NCBI RefSeq assembly: GCF_037975245.1
Contig: NC_092565.1
Span: 15,157,499-15,221,498, forward strand
DNA length: 64,000 nt
Direction of reading: 5' to 3'
From: Apostichopus japonicus
Taxonomy: Eukaryota; Echinodermata; Holothuroidea; Aspidochirotida; Stichopodidae
This document shows positions 20,798-60,255 of the stretch, one piece after another. The first letter of the stretch is position 1. Each line of letters opens with the position of its first letter. The notes beneath the pieces are model-generated. The model was not told where the DNA came from, searched no databases, and worked only from the letters and a program-made list of their open reading frames with translations. Position numbers and translations under genes: made by a program.

Positions 20798-21952
20798 CAT
20801 CTTCGTTAACGACAAAAGACTTGAATGATAAATACCTGCAAAATAACATCTGATGACAAAAACTACGAAAAAATAGAATTTCCCATATGACAGAGTATCG
20901 TTTTCTAGAAAGTAATGAACACTTTTGAGTTTAATAATTCAATAACTAAGGCTACTTGCTAACTGGTATGTAACTACTGTAAGTGTACTAAAATCCAATT
21001 TCTTATTTTTATAGCTTCTCATAAAATCGAGTAATTGATTCTTTTGACTTGCTTTAACGTAACTCATATGCGCTCATTCTTCAATGTTTTCCTTCCAAAT
21101 CCCCATGTACTGAATATGCATGAGCTTAAACATAACTAAAAGACTAATATAAGCAGGCTGCTGTGTAAAAGAAAAGGAAAAGCATATTAAAGATATTTGC
21201 ATACTGTAACTTAAAAAGACTTTCATCTACAAAGATCATGACTAGGTGACTCATATTAGTCTGAACAAATTATCTCAAGAATATACACAAAGAAAAAAAA
21301 CCTTGAAGTAAAATTGGCTTGGAAGATGATTACGTCCCAATATGGTGAAACATTTCAGTAAACATAATATGCAAGGTTCTTCCAACGGTTGATCCAGGCA
21401 CAACCTCCTCCAATGTAAGACCAATCGATGTCTCTTGCAGACGGCTCGCTTGATCTCTGCTGGAACTATCCCATACGAACAAAAATGTTCAGTGAATAAC
21501 ACAATCTCAGTAAGAGTGCATAACGTGCTTTAAAAAAGCTCCCAAAAAGTATCTGTGAATGAAACATGCTATGTGCAGTGTGCTCCAATCAGCATGTCTC
21601 TCCCCATCAATATAGCCAGTAACAAGCCCCGTCATGGCTACGACCTGCCCGCTAGTTCAACAAACTCAAATGTGCATGTGTGATGCAACTGTTTTGAAAA
21701 GTGTTAAAACAAGACTTAAAAAAACTCATTTAAGTACCAAGTTTTTTGAGAGTCTCAAGCTCAAACGCAGGCGATACTTATCTGCACATCGATACGACTA
21801 TACACACTGATAATAATACTTTACTGTGAAAGTTCACCACGATGTTTTACTTCCTTTGCATGATAGTAAAGAATATATTGATAAGCACGTAGTTACTTGT
21901 TATCATCAAAACCACACGTTGAAGAAGACTCACAGCGGCCTGTAAGTGACGA

Positions 21953-48398
<26,446 letters not shown>

Positions 48399-48423
48399 GA
48401 CGTGCACTCAGGCCTACCTGCTG

Positions 48424-49800
48424 TAAGAAAAGAACAATAACGGAGATGGGTAAACCAATGAGTTTTGATGTCTATATGGAAACATGACATGGTCGAACAA
48501 CCTTTAAAACGATGCTACGGAAATTAAGTTCATCGGTTATTTACTGCAGGGATCTCTTTGCATTAGTTAACCCAAGCCTCATATGGGACAGCAAGTCATT
48601 CTAGATAACACTGCTCTTCCAATGGAACATAACTTCTGGTAACTTGGTTGCTGCATTTTAACAAGCGATGTAATATGTAACTAATGCAGTGCTCCTACTG
48701 CAGTCACTAGTGAAACTGACTTTCTCACACAAATGCCAATGCACTTGTAAACTTTTCTGTAATCTCTTCATCAATCAATACATATAACTGCAAAGGTACC
48801 AGAGCGGGCGGCCAGCAAAATGATTACTGCCTATAAGGAAGGGTAACCATAGGTAACCATATTTTGAAGGGAATTGATAAACACACATTTTAATTTACTC
48901 CTCTTCTTGCACTAGTTAGCAAATTTATAACAATTAAGTAAAAGAGACTATTCCGGCAAACTATCAGTCATCTGACTTTATCACAATGGAAGGCTAAAGT
49001 GATAACCACCTGACCTTTCTCTTGAGGACCTAAGAACTCACAAATTCAACCCTTGCTGCTTTGTCTCAAGACTGTGATTAGATAGAATTTAAGTTTAATG
49101 GTGAATTGGTATGTTAGGCTAGACAATTGTTTCACCTATGCTGCAGAGATACCTCCAGGGAGCCTCAAAACAGCTGTTCTTGAAGGAGTAATGCCCAGTG
49201 ACCGGATTTCACATTTTAAGGTTGCTTACAACACAGCCCAAACTGAATGAATTTTTTTTTTCCTAGATACCTTACAATGAAGCCTTAAATGTTAAATATG
49301 ACATCAGTCCACACATATCCCAATTACAAAATGTGATTTCAACCAACTTTCCCAAATTGGCATTTGTTCAGGTAACATAAAATTAGAACAATACATGTAT
49401 GCTTCATCTGTTAAAGGGAATCTGATATTCTGGCTCCAGCAAAGACAATGAGACCGAGGACCGACACCAGGGTCAATGTCATTGCCCCCCCCCCTTGTTT
49501 AACTCTTCATGTTTCTATACTTTCTATACCTGCATACAGATGATTTGTACATCACTGAATCCATTTTACTTGGTGCACATATATATTGTAATAATCCACC
49601 TTACCCTAACTAAACCTACCTAGCCCTCACCCAAATACTTAACCCCCCCCCCCCCTAAACAACAGAGCAGAAACCAATCCCGTTTGTGTACTAATGGTTT
49701 ATAAATACATAACAGCCTGTGGAGTTGCCACACAGATCTGAGCCTCTCCTTCACACTGATGCCCTTGTGCAATTAGCTTTCAAATGACGAACCTTACGAG
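48424..49800. other. Upstream of CtBP coding exon 1, nothing assigned
   Basis: Should belong to an intron or the promoter of CtBP, since exon 1 begins at a splice acceptor. The leader exon was not located. Confidence 0.5.
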
Positions 49801-49839
49801 CTAATCTTTCTAATATTTTCTACCACAGGGTTTTGATTC

Positions 49840-50191
49840 TGCGCTTGATATGATTGCCAAAAAAGAACTCAGACCAATTTAGGCCAGGTTTGAGACTATT
49901 AGTCTCCATCCTCTCTTGCCAAGATCTCCTCTGCGGGGGTCACTCTTGTCAAGGAGATTCTCTTCATCTACTTACCTCAGGTTCAATAACCTCTCTGACG
50001 AGCAGTTAAATAATAATGGCCTACAGGCCTATTACTCCTTAAAAGATCTTTTAGTAAATGACAGTAAGTTTTGCTGGGAGAGTGATTTTAAAGCTTGTCG
50101 GTTTTTGGTCATCTTTCAGCCTCGGATACTACAGACAGTAGTAGAAAGAATACTTCCTGCACACAAAGTAGCAGACCAATTTAATTTTTAA
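49840..50191 (+). pseudogene. Exon-like reading frame with one internal stop, unknown family
   Basis: After an acceptor-like TTTTCTACCACAG the plus strand reads FDSALDMIAKKELRPI, a TAG at 49879-49881, then in the same frame about 100 codons including YLRFNNLSDEQLNNNGLQAY, WESDFKACRFLVIFQPR and VVERILPAHKVADQFNF, ending TAA. The composition looks like real protein rather than noise. I do not recognise the family. It could be a decayed terminal exon, a processed fragment or a chance frame. Confidence 0.3.
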
Positions 50192-53100
50192 TAAGTGAGG
50201 GATATAACTTATCAATAACTCATAAATTTCTGTTACATGGCTCAAAGTAACTTCATTTAGATTAAAGTCAGTACACTATATGTCATCACTAATCTTCAAG
50301 TAATTCAGTTTTCTTTCGCTTTGTCCAGCACAAGATGGCTTGCAGCATGATGATATGTACAGTATATGCAAACTGTACACAAGGAGATGGATGCACAAGG
50401 ATGTATCAACAACAAAATTTCATCAAAAGGTCTACAGTGACAGAACACGTATACTTTTGGCCACATATTTTTAAATCTAGCACATAACATAATTTCAAGA
50501 TGTTTTACGTTATGAAATATTTTAATAACTCAAGACCAATGAAACCATTAATACAGATGGTACATGAAAAGAGACTAAACCTGTCCATCTGGCTTAGGAA
50601 CCTTCAGATAAATTGTCATTATGACTGATCTCTTTAAGGAATGGAATGGGTAGCTGCTTTGTAGCCATGAATAAATCAGCTACCAGTTTGTGTGAATGAA
50701 ATTTTAGCCTTAACGCTGGTCTGCACTGATCTTGGGACCCAGTAACCACCAGCAGTAATTTGACATAATTACAAATGCAAGGATAATGAGTTTGGGATAT
50801 ACGACTATTGTAAGCATTAGTTTCCACAATATCATTGCTTACCAGTTACCAGTAATTCTATGTAAAGTTCCTTGCTCTCAACAGATAGTTTCACTACCAC
50901 ATGATTCATGGCTATTATATAGATCTCAATAGCAAATATTTATAATTCCACCTCTCATTGGTGACCAACCACACCCAGTACAGTAGGTCCACAGAATCTT
51001 TTCCCAAACTAATTAGCATATATTTTTTCAACTAGATATTCTTTAAGAGAAATAATGTATGTAAGTACAGTTCATCCAAGTTCACAGTGTTGCTCTAATC
51101 GCAGTGTTAAAACTTAAAACATTACCGGTCAAGTAATAGTTGGTTAGGTACAGTACTGTTCATGGGGAAAGTACATATTAAAATGGACTGGAGACTGGTA
51201 AAAGAGCAGCAAATTAAATTCTGTATCTAAGTCAGCATGGCGTATGATGCTGGTTGACATTTTCTTCCTTGTTCAATCTCTCTGGCGCAGATCATTTCAT
51301 GTGACTGGTTCTTAAATCCTCTGACAAGAGATGTCATTTTACAGGAAAGACGCCTACAATGTGATATTTATAGACATTTTATACATCAAGACATTCCACA
51401 TTGCTGTAAAGGATATCATATAGAAGAGGACAATAACCTGAAGGGATCAGCAGGGGCAATTGGGGGGGGGGGGAGTGAGTCGGAAACATGCTACTCTGGG
51501 CCCCTTTCAAGATTTGTTACTTTGAAGAGCCCTAGCAACCATGTGGTTGCTGGTTTACTGTTCAATGACATCTGACTACACTGTCTGTTCTGTAACAGGT
51601 TGTGTAGTAACATCGCAGAACCATATGATCAAAAGCAAACTTGTTCCTATCCACTTAAAGCCGGTACTGTGTCTTAAAACCATTTTTTATGAATATTTTT
51701 GTGTCTCCACCATGATGTACTGACTCAGTACTAGTATTAACACTACAGTAGCTGTGATTATACCGTGTAACTTTATCACTTGTGACAAAGAGTTGAAGAG
51801 GCTGACATCCATGATTTTCTGCAAAGTAACAGTGAAACTTTGCACAATTGTTGCAACCAATACCTGGTGTCATTTCTTATTTTCTGTGCACAAAGATGCA
51901 GTTAACTACTTCACAAGTTCTTTCAGAAATGTTTTGGTGACACATGACAATACATGCAGAATGACAAGTTCCTATGTGACTTTAACTCATGTAAATTGTA
52001 AAGATAATTTTGCAGAAAACCAAACACACAACTGCCCAGTTCATTGAAGTTTGCAGCAATATCACTGACTGCAGTACTTGATATTGTCACTCATGTACAC
52101 TGTCTGCGTACAGAGAAACATTCGGAGAAATCGTTGTTACTCATTCCCATAGCTCTACGATGGGTGTTGTGGTATCATTATCAATTAATGCTTCAAATAT
52201 GGTACGAAATAAAGCAAACAGAGCTCCCAAAGATATCAATGACACTTCTCCTAGAGCTAATATTGTATTTCTTTATCAAAGCTTTCTACCATATGAGAAT
52301 GAATGATAACTAACGAAGTGGTAAAATAATGCAGTTTATGTCCCCAGCCTTCAACGAATAATAGGTACCTTTTGACAGACCTTTGAATAAACCAATCAAA
52401 GATATTGACCCTTTTAACTGACTGTTCAGTGTCCATGTACACATGTATGTGAAATGGTCCTATGTCAGCATTTTGTCCACTAGTGTTATGCAGAAACAAA
52501 ATTTGTGTTACAAAATTCAACATTATGAAGTTGTAAGCTGTACAGTACATAAAAAAGTCCATAAAAAGAGCTGTTGTTGGTCTTTATTACAAAGACAGCA
52601 AGTGAAAGCAGAATGGTCACAGCAAAGTGTGCATGATTCTACCACAGTAATTTCTTTGCGGTCCTTTAGGACTACTGTACATGGTTAACTTGTACAGTAA
52701 CTTTCTGTGCAATGCTCGTGTTAAACCTTCACATATAGCCAAATGCAACATCTGATGCTTGAGTTTTTTAATCAACACTGCATGATTTTATTTATATAGT
52801 GTGTTGGCAAAGGGATCAGAACAGGGTTGGGTTGACTATATGGAAAAATAAATATTGCATATGAAAACTGTAACTTGCAACAGGAGTTAATCAAACTGAG
52901 CATGTCTGAGGACTAATATAAGAGGCATTGCCTCGTGCCATTAAGATCTGTATGCAGAATTTTTCTACCACATCTAACTAGCTCAAATTAAATGATGATT
53001 GGTAAAAAAAGGCAGCATTTTTCTGACGACACTTTCTGTCAAGACACTTGTTTGTAAGGGAGTCGTACCCTAGATGATGTCCAAGACTGAATATGTGGTT

Positions 53101-55720
53101 GCTAGTTAGTCTTGCTATAGTTGTTCTTTTTTACTTTGTTCGTGCACACTCAAGAAGTATCATGAAATGTGTGCTTCCACTGCGCACAGGGGTGAAAATA
53201 AGCACCTGCCGGGCGCAAACAGGGCCCACAACTTCCCTACTAGCACCAACATGATTCCTACACAAATACAGTAGGCTCCGCGCTGCTTTTTCAACTTGGT
53301 TGCGACCAGCTAATTCCCCATATAATGTATGCCCATTACGAAGTGCAATGATTAACAATCACGCACTATACAGTACCTCATTGCAACTTTGAGCCGCTAC
53401 TCGAGTAGCGCTTCGGCATACATTGTCCCAATTTTATATTCTTGTCTTGTACCTGCAAAATGGTGTGCGAAAAGTGTCACTATTACTCAATTACACTGTC
53501 AAAATCAAATGATCTTTAAGCAATGAAAATGTAAGGATGACTAGGCATCTATCTTACACACACACAATCGGTGTCGAGTGAAAATCTGAAAACCCTTTGC
53601 AAAATCATGACAGCGATACCAGCAAACCTGTCTCAAAACTCCTTAAATTGTTGTATATTTTGCAAATTTTTACTGATGGCATGTAGAAAATGCCTCATGG
53701 TATCGTTTAGTTGGTGTTTGGACACCTAAAGTGTATTGGTATACTGATATGGAACATTTTTCTTGCGTTTTTGTGTTAACGAACCTAATATTATCCTACC
53801 ATTGTTAGTGTATGGCACAATGAAGCCTACCCAACTCGGCAGTTCTATGCTTTGCCAGCAAATATTGTTTTACCAAAATGACAGTTAATCATGTATTATG
53901 GATTCAAATTTCTGCATATCAACTCATTTCATTTACTTATGAATTGTAATATCGTGAAACTTGCAGTAAAGTGGTTACAACTTGGTAAAGTTTTGTATAT
54001 TGTAGTAATTTAATGCTTTTATATTTTAACTTCAGATGGGGATTTCCTCATGTTTATTGTTTGTGGTCTACTTGGGCCGCTAGTATTATACTCTACTGAG
54101 TAGGGGTTGCCCATCATTCCCAAGCAGGGTTAATGAACCTAATATTATCCTACCATTGTTAGTGTAAGGCACAGTGAAACCAAACCAACTCGGCAGTTCG
54201 GCCACTAAATTATACTCTACTGTGTAGGGGTTGCCTGTCATAACCCAAGCCGTCAAGCGATCGATATTAAATACAACTGAATAATTACAAATGAATGATA
54301 TTAAATACAAATGAATACAACTTATTTATGAATTATGCCTTTAAAACATATTATGTACTTCGTAAGCTCAAACCGGTCACTTTAATAAATTATTATCTTA
54401 GATTTTAAATAATGGTTTCGCTGTATGTTTATAAATGCTCCATGAAGTTTGTGAAAAACCTCTGAACATGAAAAGTTCCGTACATAACCTATCTACAGAT
54501 AGCGAACCATTTTGCACTGTTACTTCCCATTGAGATTGGTCACTGACAAAAATCAGTTCACAACTTAAACTTGCTTCAAGTTTGCAAAGGGACTGTTCTT
54601 ATCATTCTGTGAATTGTTTGTAACCTTGCTCATATTGGTGTTTGACTAGCCCACGAGTCACTTGCCAAAATGTCGAGCATAGCGCATCTTCTATTCACCA
54701 AAGCTTAAATTCTACTCACCAATGGCGAGTTGGCAACTGTAATTACTGAGGCCCGCTAGGGCAATACATAAGCCTAATGTGAACATGTATATAGGCTACT
54801 CAGGCTATTCAGTCACGTATATGGTAAGAATGTAAACAACTGTTACTTTTTCCTGCAAACTTATTTAAGGGCTACATTTATTCTTATATCCTGAAGTTAC
54901 ATTTAAAATCAACACATGCGATGTTTTTCCACGTATGATGCTTTTAGTGATCTATGAAAAAGTTCTGTCACTTGCATGCGTGCAAGCCTATAGCCTTTCG
55001 AGCCTAACAGGGAAATGGCCATTGAACCAATTACTCATGAAAATGTGGTTCCTAAAAAGGGTGTGAAGACTCGCGCACAAAGAAACCTCTCATGCCGGTA
55101 ATCTGACCTATTTTCAAAGGAGGTGTAACAGAAGTGTTAGACATCACCATCGATCCCAGAAAATACACACACAGCTTGCTACCGTCGGTAATTAGACACT
55201 AGTGTACAGTCAATACATACAGCTACGGTCAGTACCCACAACAGTGTACATTTCACGTTTCATTACTGTCTGCATTTTGTAGCGACAGGAAGAAAACTTC
55301 ACTTGCAAGCAACGGAAAGTTAACTACTACGACTATTTATAGAATAGTTGGAAATTTAGTAGAATCGACATCAATTAGACCCTTATTATAGTTTGATGAT
55401 GTCCAATGTTTAATTATGTACCAATCTCATGATGCTTGATTCTTTCAAGGATGGAAAAAAGTAGTTGCTCAAAAGTTTGTCCGCTGGGAGAAGTAACAAA
55501 TTTTACAATTAAACACATTGAGATAGAAGGGAATATCACCAAACGATGAAATTATGGAGAATACACATGAATTTTATCCTCACGTTCATTCATTCAAATA
55601 AAATTGGAAATGGAGAACCTTAGTGGTTTTACAAATTTCCAGTCTAGGTAGTCACGGCTTGGACCAGGAAGTCTTTTTTTCAAGTTGGACCAGGTAGTAA
55701 TTGTTTTCAGTAGGTTCCTG
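50192..55720. other. Non-coding, mostly featureless
   Basis: No exon with family similarity. A diverged duplicated segment occurs at about 53778-53850 and 54091-54250. Confidence 0.5.
53778..54250. repeat. Pair of diverged direct repeats
   Basis: GAACCTAATATTATCCTACC.ATTGTTAGTGTA.GGCACA and CCAACTCGGCAGTTC occur near 53781 and 54133. A second motif, ATTATACTCTACTG.GTAGGGGTTGCC, occurs near 54084 and 54210. Confidence 0.75.
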
Positions 55721-55749
55721 TGTTCCCATTCCCATCACTACTACTAGTA

Positions 55750-56236
55750 TAGTCAGTATTGCGAAGTTCGCCATACTGCGAAGTTCGGGCACCCTAAGAA
55801 ATACACGATTTTCACCATGAAAACCTACAGGAAGAGCCAAATTTCACCAAAAAGTACGAAGCTACAGTTATTTTCTCTCCAAAATGACCCGTGTGCAAGA
55901 AATTACTTACATATTTGTCAATAAAATGACGAAGATCTATGAAGTCTGTTATAATTACTGAAAGAGCAACAGCGCCACCAATTTTTACCAGCGCCACACT
56001 GTAGGTTGCGTGGCCGAAATTCGCAATACTCTAGCAAGAAATACCAGTTCCACAATCACGAAGAATCTTCTTGGAAAACAACGTGAAAACAGTTTGCAGG
56101 AAAGAAAGTTTGGCCGTGTATCGTACTATAACAAAATTCTCCCACCATATGAAGTATATTTTCAAATGATTTATACCAGAAGATTTAGTTTTGGGGTGTT
56201 TTAAGTCTTAAGTGGGCGAACTTCGAAGTCACCATC
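55750..56236. mobile_element. Possible MITE with short inverted ends
   Basis: GCGAAGTTCGCC near 55761 is matched by its reverse complement GGGCGAACTTCG near 56214, bracketing about 480 bp. The inverted ends are short and target duplications are not clear. Confidence 0.35.
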
Positions 56237-56249
56237 CTACTACATATTG

Positions 56250-56368
56250 CGTTTTTCATTTAAATTACAAACTGGCTCCAGGTTCTCTCCAAGTGGCACC
56301 TGGGTCTGCTTAGGTCCTGTGACCCACTTTTCACAGAAAAGTCGCTCCTTAACCTCAAAATCTTAATT
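56250..56368. repeat. Dispersed repeat, member 2
   Basis: Diverged copy of the repeat at 26240-26372, in the same orientation. Confidence 0.7.
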
Positions 56369-58390
56369 TCGCCAATGCTTGCGCACAAGCCAATGTGCCG
56401 TAAGGGCATTACCACTAGGCCTAACTTAGTATTGTTTGTTCATGTAGAGAAATTTTAAAATGCACGTTTTCTATGCAGACTGCAAGTTTTGGGGATTTGT
56501 TAAAATCGTCTTAAAACTAGGCTAAGTATATTAACAATAACACGTACATGGACTAGGCCTACTATAAAACTGGGCAGCAGTTTACACAGCAACACCAACA
56601 TTAATAATAATAGTTGGGTTAGGCTAGGCTAGGCCACACAGCTCGCACTAGGTCAGTATCTAATACAATTTTGATCTTGGTAGGAAAAAGCGGAAGTCGA
56701 AAATCGCCATTTTGTAAACTTTATAAATGATAAAATTTAAAATAAAGGGAAATTAGAACCATGCAGATTAAAGGAAAGGACAATATTTTTTAGGAAATAA
56801 GTCTCGTGACCTCATTGATAGCATACCTCTCGCGGTGTGTGTTTGATGAGACAAAAGGCTTCACTATGTATGGTGTGCATGCGATACTATGTACTACTAC
56901 TTTGGTAGACAGCCACGCCGATCCTGTACCGATACCAGTCGAACTTTCGCTTCAGTTTTTCACTTTTCAGCCCAGGAATTCTTCATCTATGTGTACTAAA
57001 CTTGGTTTTATTCAACAATCTTTCAGATATGTATCACGCTGAGTCTCATTAAAGCGGTAATAAGTAGAAAGTGGCTAAAAGCCGAATTTTATCACAGCTC
57101 TTGCATGCTGCTAGTCTTGCACCTAACACGCTTTCCTCTATTAATGGCCTCCAAAAAAAGAGTTGCCAATGTAATGTCAAAATTTAACATTAGGAACTAA
57201 ACGTAGACTCATTGACAAGAATTCTAAATAAAAGTACTTTGTTAATTCAATGCTCGCAAGAAAATTTTTTAAATACATATTGCGTCAGGTAATATATTTT
57301 TATATTGGAAAAATGGACGAATTTTAATGGAATTCTTGCATTCCAGTACCGTCATACCTTTAAGGATATTAATGCATGTACTTCGTTCATTTATACATTA
57401 TCATGTTTGCCCTTTGAAAGGGTTCTTCCAAGGTCAGCATTGTATTCTGGCACATAACCGCCGAAATTATTGCCAGGAATTTAGATGGGTGTGTCGTCAT
57501 GATGGTATAAACAGGAATACTAATTATACAGAAATACGCAAATAACAATGTAGATATTTTTATGAGTCAAATACGTTTAAAAAGTTCACAATACCACTCC
57601 TGATGCGGTATTAACAGATTTAGAATAAAGTGGCGCCAGTGTTAAGTTCTTTTCTACGTTATTACTTTTCCAAATGCATATTCGCGTGCACAGTATGCAT
57701 GATTACCAAAATTATTGAGTTGTGCGAACTCGAACAAGGCTATGACCTGGGGTATTCTGAAGTAGTCTATTACTGACAATTTATTGCCGAGTCAATGTTC
57801 ATGTAAATTACAACATAATGCTTTAATTCACTTCACTACGGAATTGGAAATAGCTCGTTAGTTAAAGTATAGGTACAACTAGGCTCAGTCGCCATGCAGG
57901 TAGGCCGGGTTACAGTCATAACAATAGACCTTCTCTCCCCGTCTCAACTAATTATGTAAGGGGATCTCAGGGGGATACGAGATTTTAGAACGGAGGGGGT
58001 ATGGCCCTGAGGCCCAAGGTAGGGGATCTGTGGAATTCCACCCCCCCCCCCCAATAAAATAGACGTGAAATTTTGCATTCACGGTGAGGCATTGACTTTA
58101 GGCAATTTAAGTCTGTAATTAGGTCTACACGACCTGTTTGATTTTTTTTTTTTGTGGAGTGAAAAGGATCATGGATCCGTAACGATTTCAACAACAAAAA
58201 TTAGGGATCAAGGCTATCACTATATTCTAACGTGCGGCGGGTGAAGACTGAGTCTCACTCATCGGTGTGCACGATATAGTTGAACGAATATTTGTGTATG
58301 TCCTCGGTGCGTTAGTATTTGTCCACTCGGTATACACGGGCCACACAGCCTATAGATCCTGATAAGCTGCCTGTTGCATTTGCACGTTAA
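56369..58390. other. Non-coding, nothing recognised
   Basis: Only short frames without family similarity, plus a C-run near 58040. Confidence 0.5.
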
Positions 58391-58393
58391 ATT

Positions 58394-58492
58394 AAGGTGA
58401 CCATACGTCCCCGATTTTCGGGGACAGTCCCCGATTACGGTGTGCTGTCCCCGATGAACAAGTGTCCCCGAAAATGTCCCCGATTCGTCAAA
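58394..58492. mobile_element. Fragment resembling a DNA-transposon end
   Basis: GGTGACCATACGTCCCCGAT begins a stretch with four more copies of GTCCCCGA and an inverted ATTTTCGGGGAC. This style is typical of hAT-type transposon ends, but no partner end or target duplication was found. Confidence 0.35.
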
Positions 58493-59870
58493 ATGTTCAG
58501 GAATTTCGAAAATATCCCACATTATTAGTAAACTAATTGTAAAAACAAAATTCCGGGGAGTTATGCATCAGTAGAAAGGGTGTTTACTCTCATGAATGAC
58601 TTATGGAACTCAGGGAAATCTCAGCTGAAGGTTGAAACTGTGAAAGCCATGCTGCAAGTCCGAACCCATTTCAGTATGTCTATAGTGTGGAATTCAGCAA
58701 TAAGCTCAGTAGCACCAATGAAGTATTGAAGAAAAAACACTTTTCAGAGAAGTACACTAAGACCAATTGATCACGAATTTATGACACAAGCAACTCACAA
58801 GCTCTCAAAGAACCACGTTAAGTAAGTGAATTTCATCTAAGAAAAAGCTATTTTTGAAAATAAATCTGATTTAAAAAGTGTTCTAAGTGTCACCAGTTTA
58901 CATCTAAGCACCTGAGGCACTTGTTAAATACTTTGTCTATCAATTAATAACGCCTATGTTTGGACAGAATAAAGTACTGTTACAGTTTGTATTTGGGTTG
59001 CCACTGACTCATGAAATCAAAATTGAGGACACTTCTATATGTTTCGAGAGCCATGTCGGGACCTATAGGGAGGATTTATGTGACCGTGGGCCCTGGACAC
59101 CTTCCCAGGCTTGTACAAGATTATATTTCATTTTCCTACCTTAAGTACTAGACTATTGTAAAACCTTGCATGCTTCTCTTTATGTCATGTTTCCTCGGGA
59201 CCCTCCATATTTTCTCTGGCCCTTTAGATTACACGATCCGGCCCGTGACCCGGTAAGCCATTTATTGACACTCGTTTCTTCAACCATGAATATTCTTCAA
59301 CCATGAAAATGATCGATGAATCGAACCATATCGTCCAGCCCTCTCCTCAGATGATTCGTTCCCGAAGGAACTCCGTGCTTTTTTTCATTTACAGAGATTT
59401 GTAAATAAAGAGACATTCACAAAAAGAGGTCGCTGTTCCTCCTTGCAAACTCTAGAGCACCGTACATATATAGTCTCCTTGCTCTTATCTATAAGACTCT
59501 TGACAAACTTCATTGGAAACTCAAGTGCCGTCGGAAGATGTGATAACGGCTCTGGCAGATTTAGTGACCTGTCTTGTTGCCCAATATCCTAGCAGAGAGC
59601 CTTGGCTACATACATCTGACAGCAGCTGGCTCTGGTCCGAGTACGGGCCTCTTAGTGGATCATATTTCCAATATTCGAACCTAGGCCAACATATCTATCA
59701 CTTTCCTTGTCATTATTTGTGCTATAATATTATTTAAATTAAAATTACGGTAGTTCGTAAGATATAATCCCCTGAATTTGCCCAATATTTGATAATATAC
59801 ACGCAGGGATAAACGCATTATCTTCCATGGTTGCATGCACTGGATTCACATAACAACTAAGTCTCAGTTG

Positions 59871-60082
59871 TATGTATGTATGTATGTATGTATGTATGTA
59901 TGTATGTATGTATGTATGTATGTATGTATGTATGTATGTATGTATGTATGTATGTATGTATGTATGTATGTATGTATGTATGTATGTATGTATGTATGTA
60001 TGTATGTATGTATGTATGTATGTATGTATGTATGTATGTATGTATGTATGTATGTATGTATGTATGTATGTATGTATGTATG

Positions 60083-60113
<31 letters not shown>

Positions 60114-60126
60114 GTATGTATGTATA
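59871..60126. repeat. (TATG)n microsatellite, tail of the adjoining SINE
   Basis: About 63 units of TATG with a single TAAG interruption near 60113. On the minus strand it is (ACAT)n directly after the 3' end of the SINE at 60127-61376. The long IHTY- and MYVC-type frames over it are artefacts. Confidence 0.97.
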
Positions 60127-60255
60127 TTAGATCCTCCTGCAAGCAGGAACTCGCGAAGAAGCCTCATAGGCTTATCAAAGCCGCAAGCTGACCGAAGTCA
60201 GTCTCTTACATTCATATTTAACGTCCATGATTATGATTTGTCAATTGTCAACAAC

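Larger units (their letters stand above)
14237..21952. other. Intergenic region between PUS1 and CtBP
   Basis: No coding exon recognised. It must contain the PUS1 promoter and leader exon(s), which I could not place, and the CtBP 3' UTR at its right end. Visible items are a 20-bp tandem repeat (about 15106-15146), a 56-bp tandem duplication (16746-16857) and a palindrome cluster (17202-17252). Confidence 0.55.

Noticed and set aside
53131-53358. 75-codon minus-strand ORF
   Set aside because: No family similarity or splice context; within the length expected by chance.
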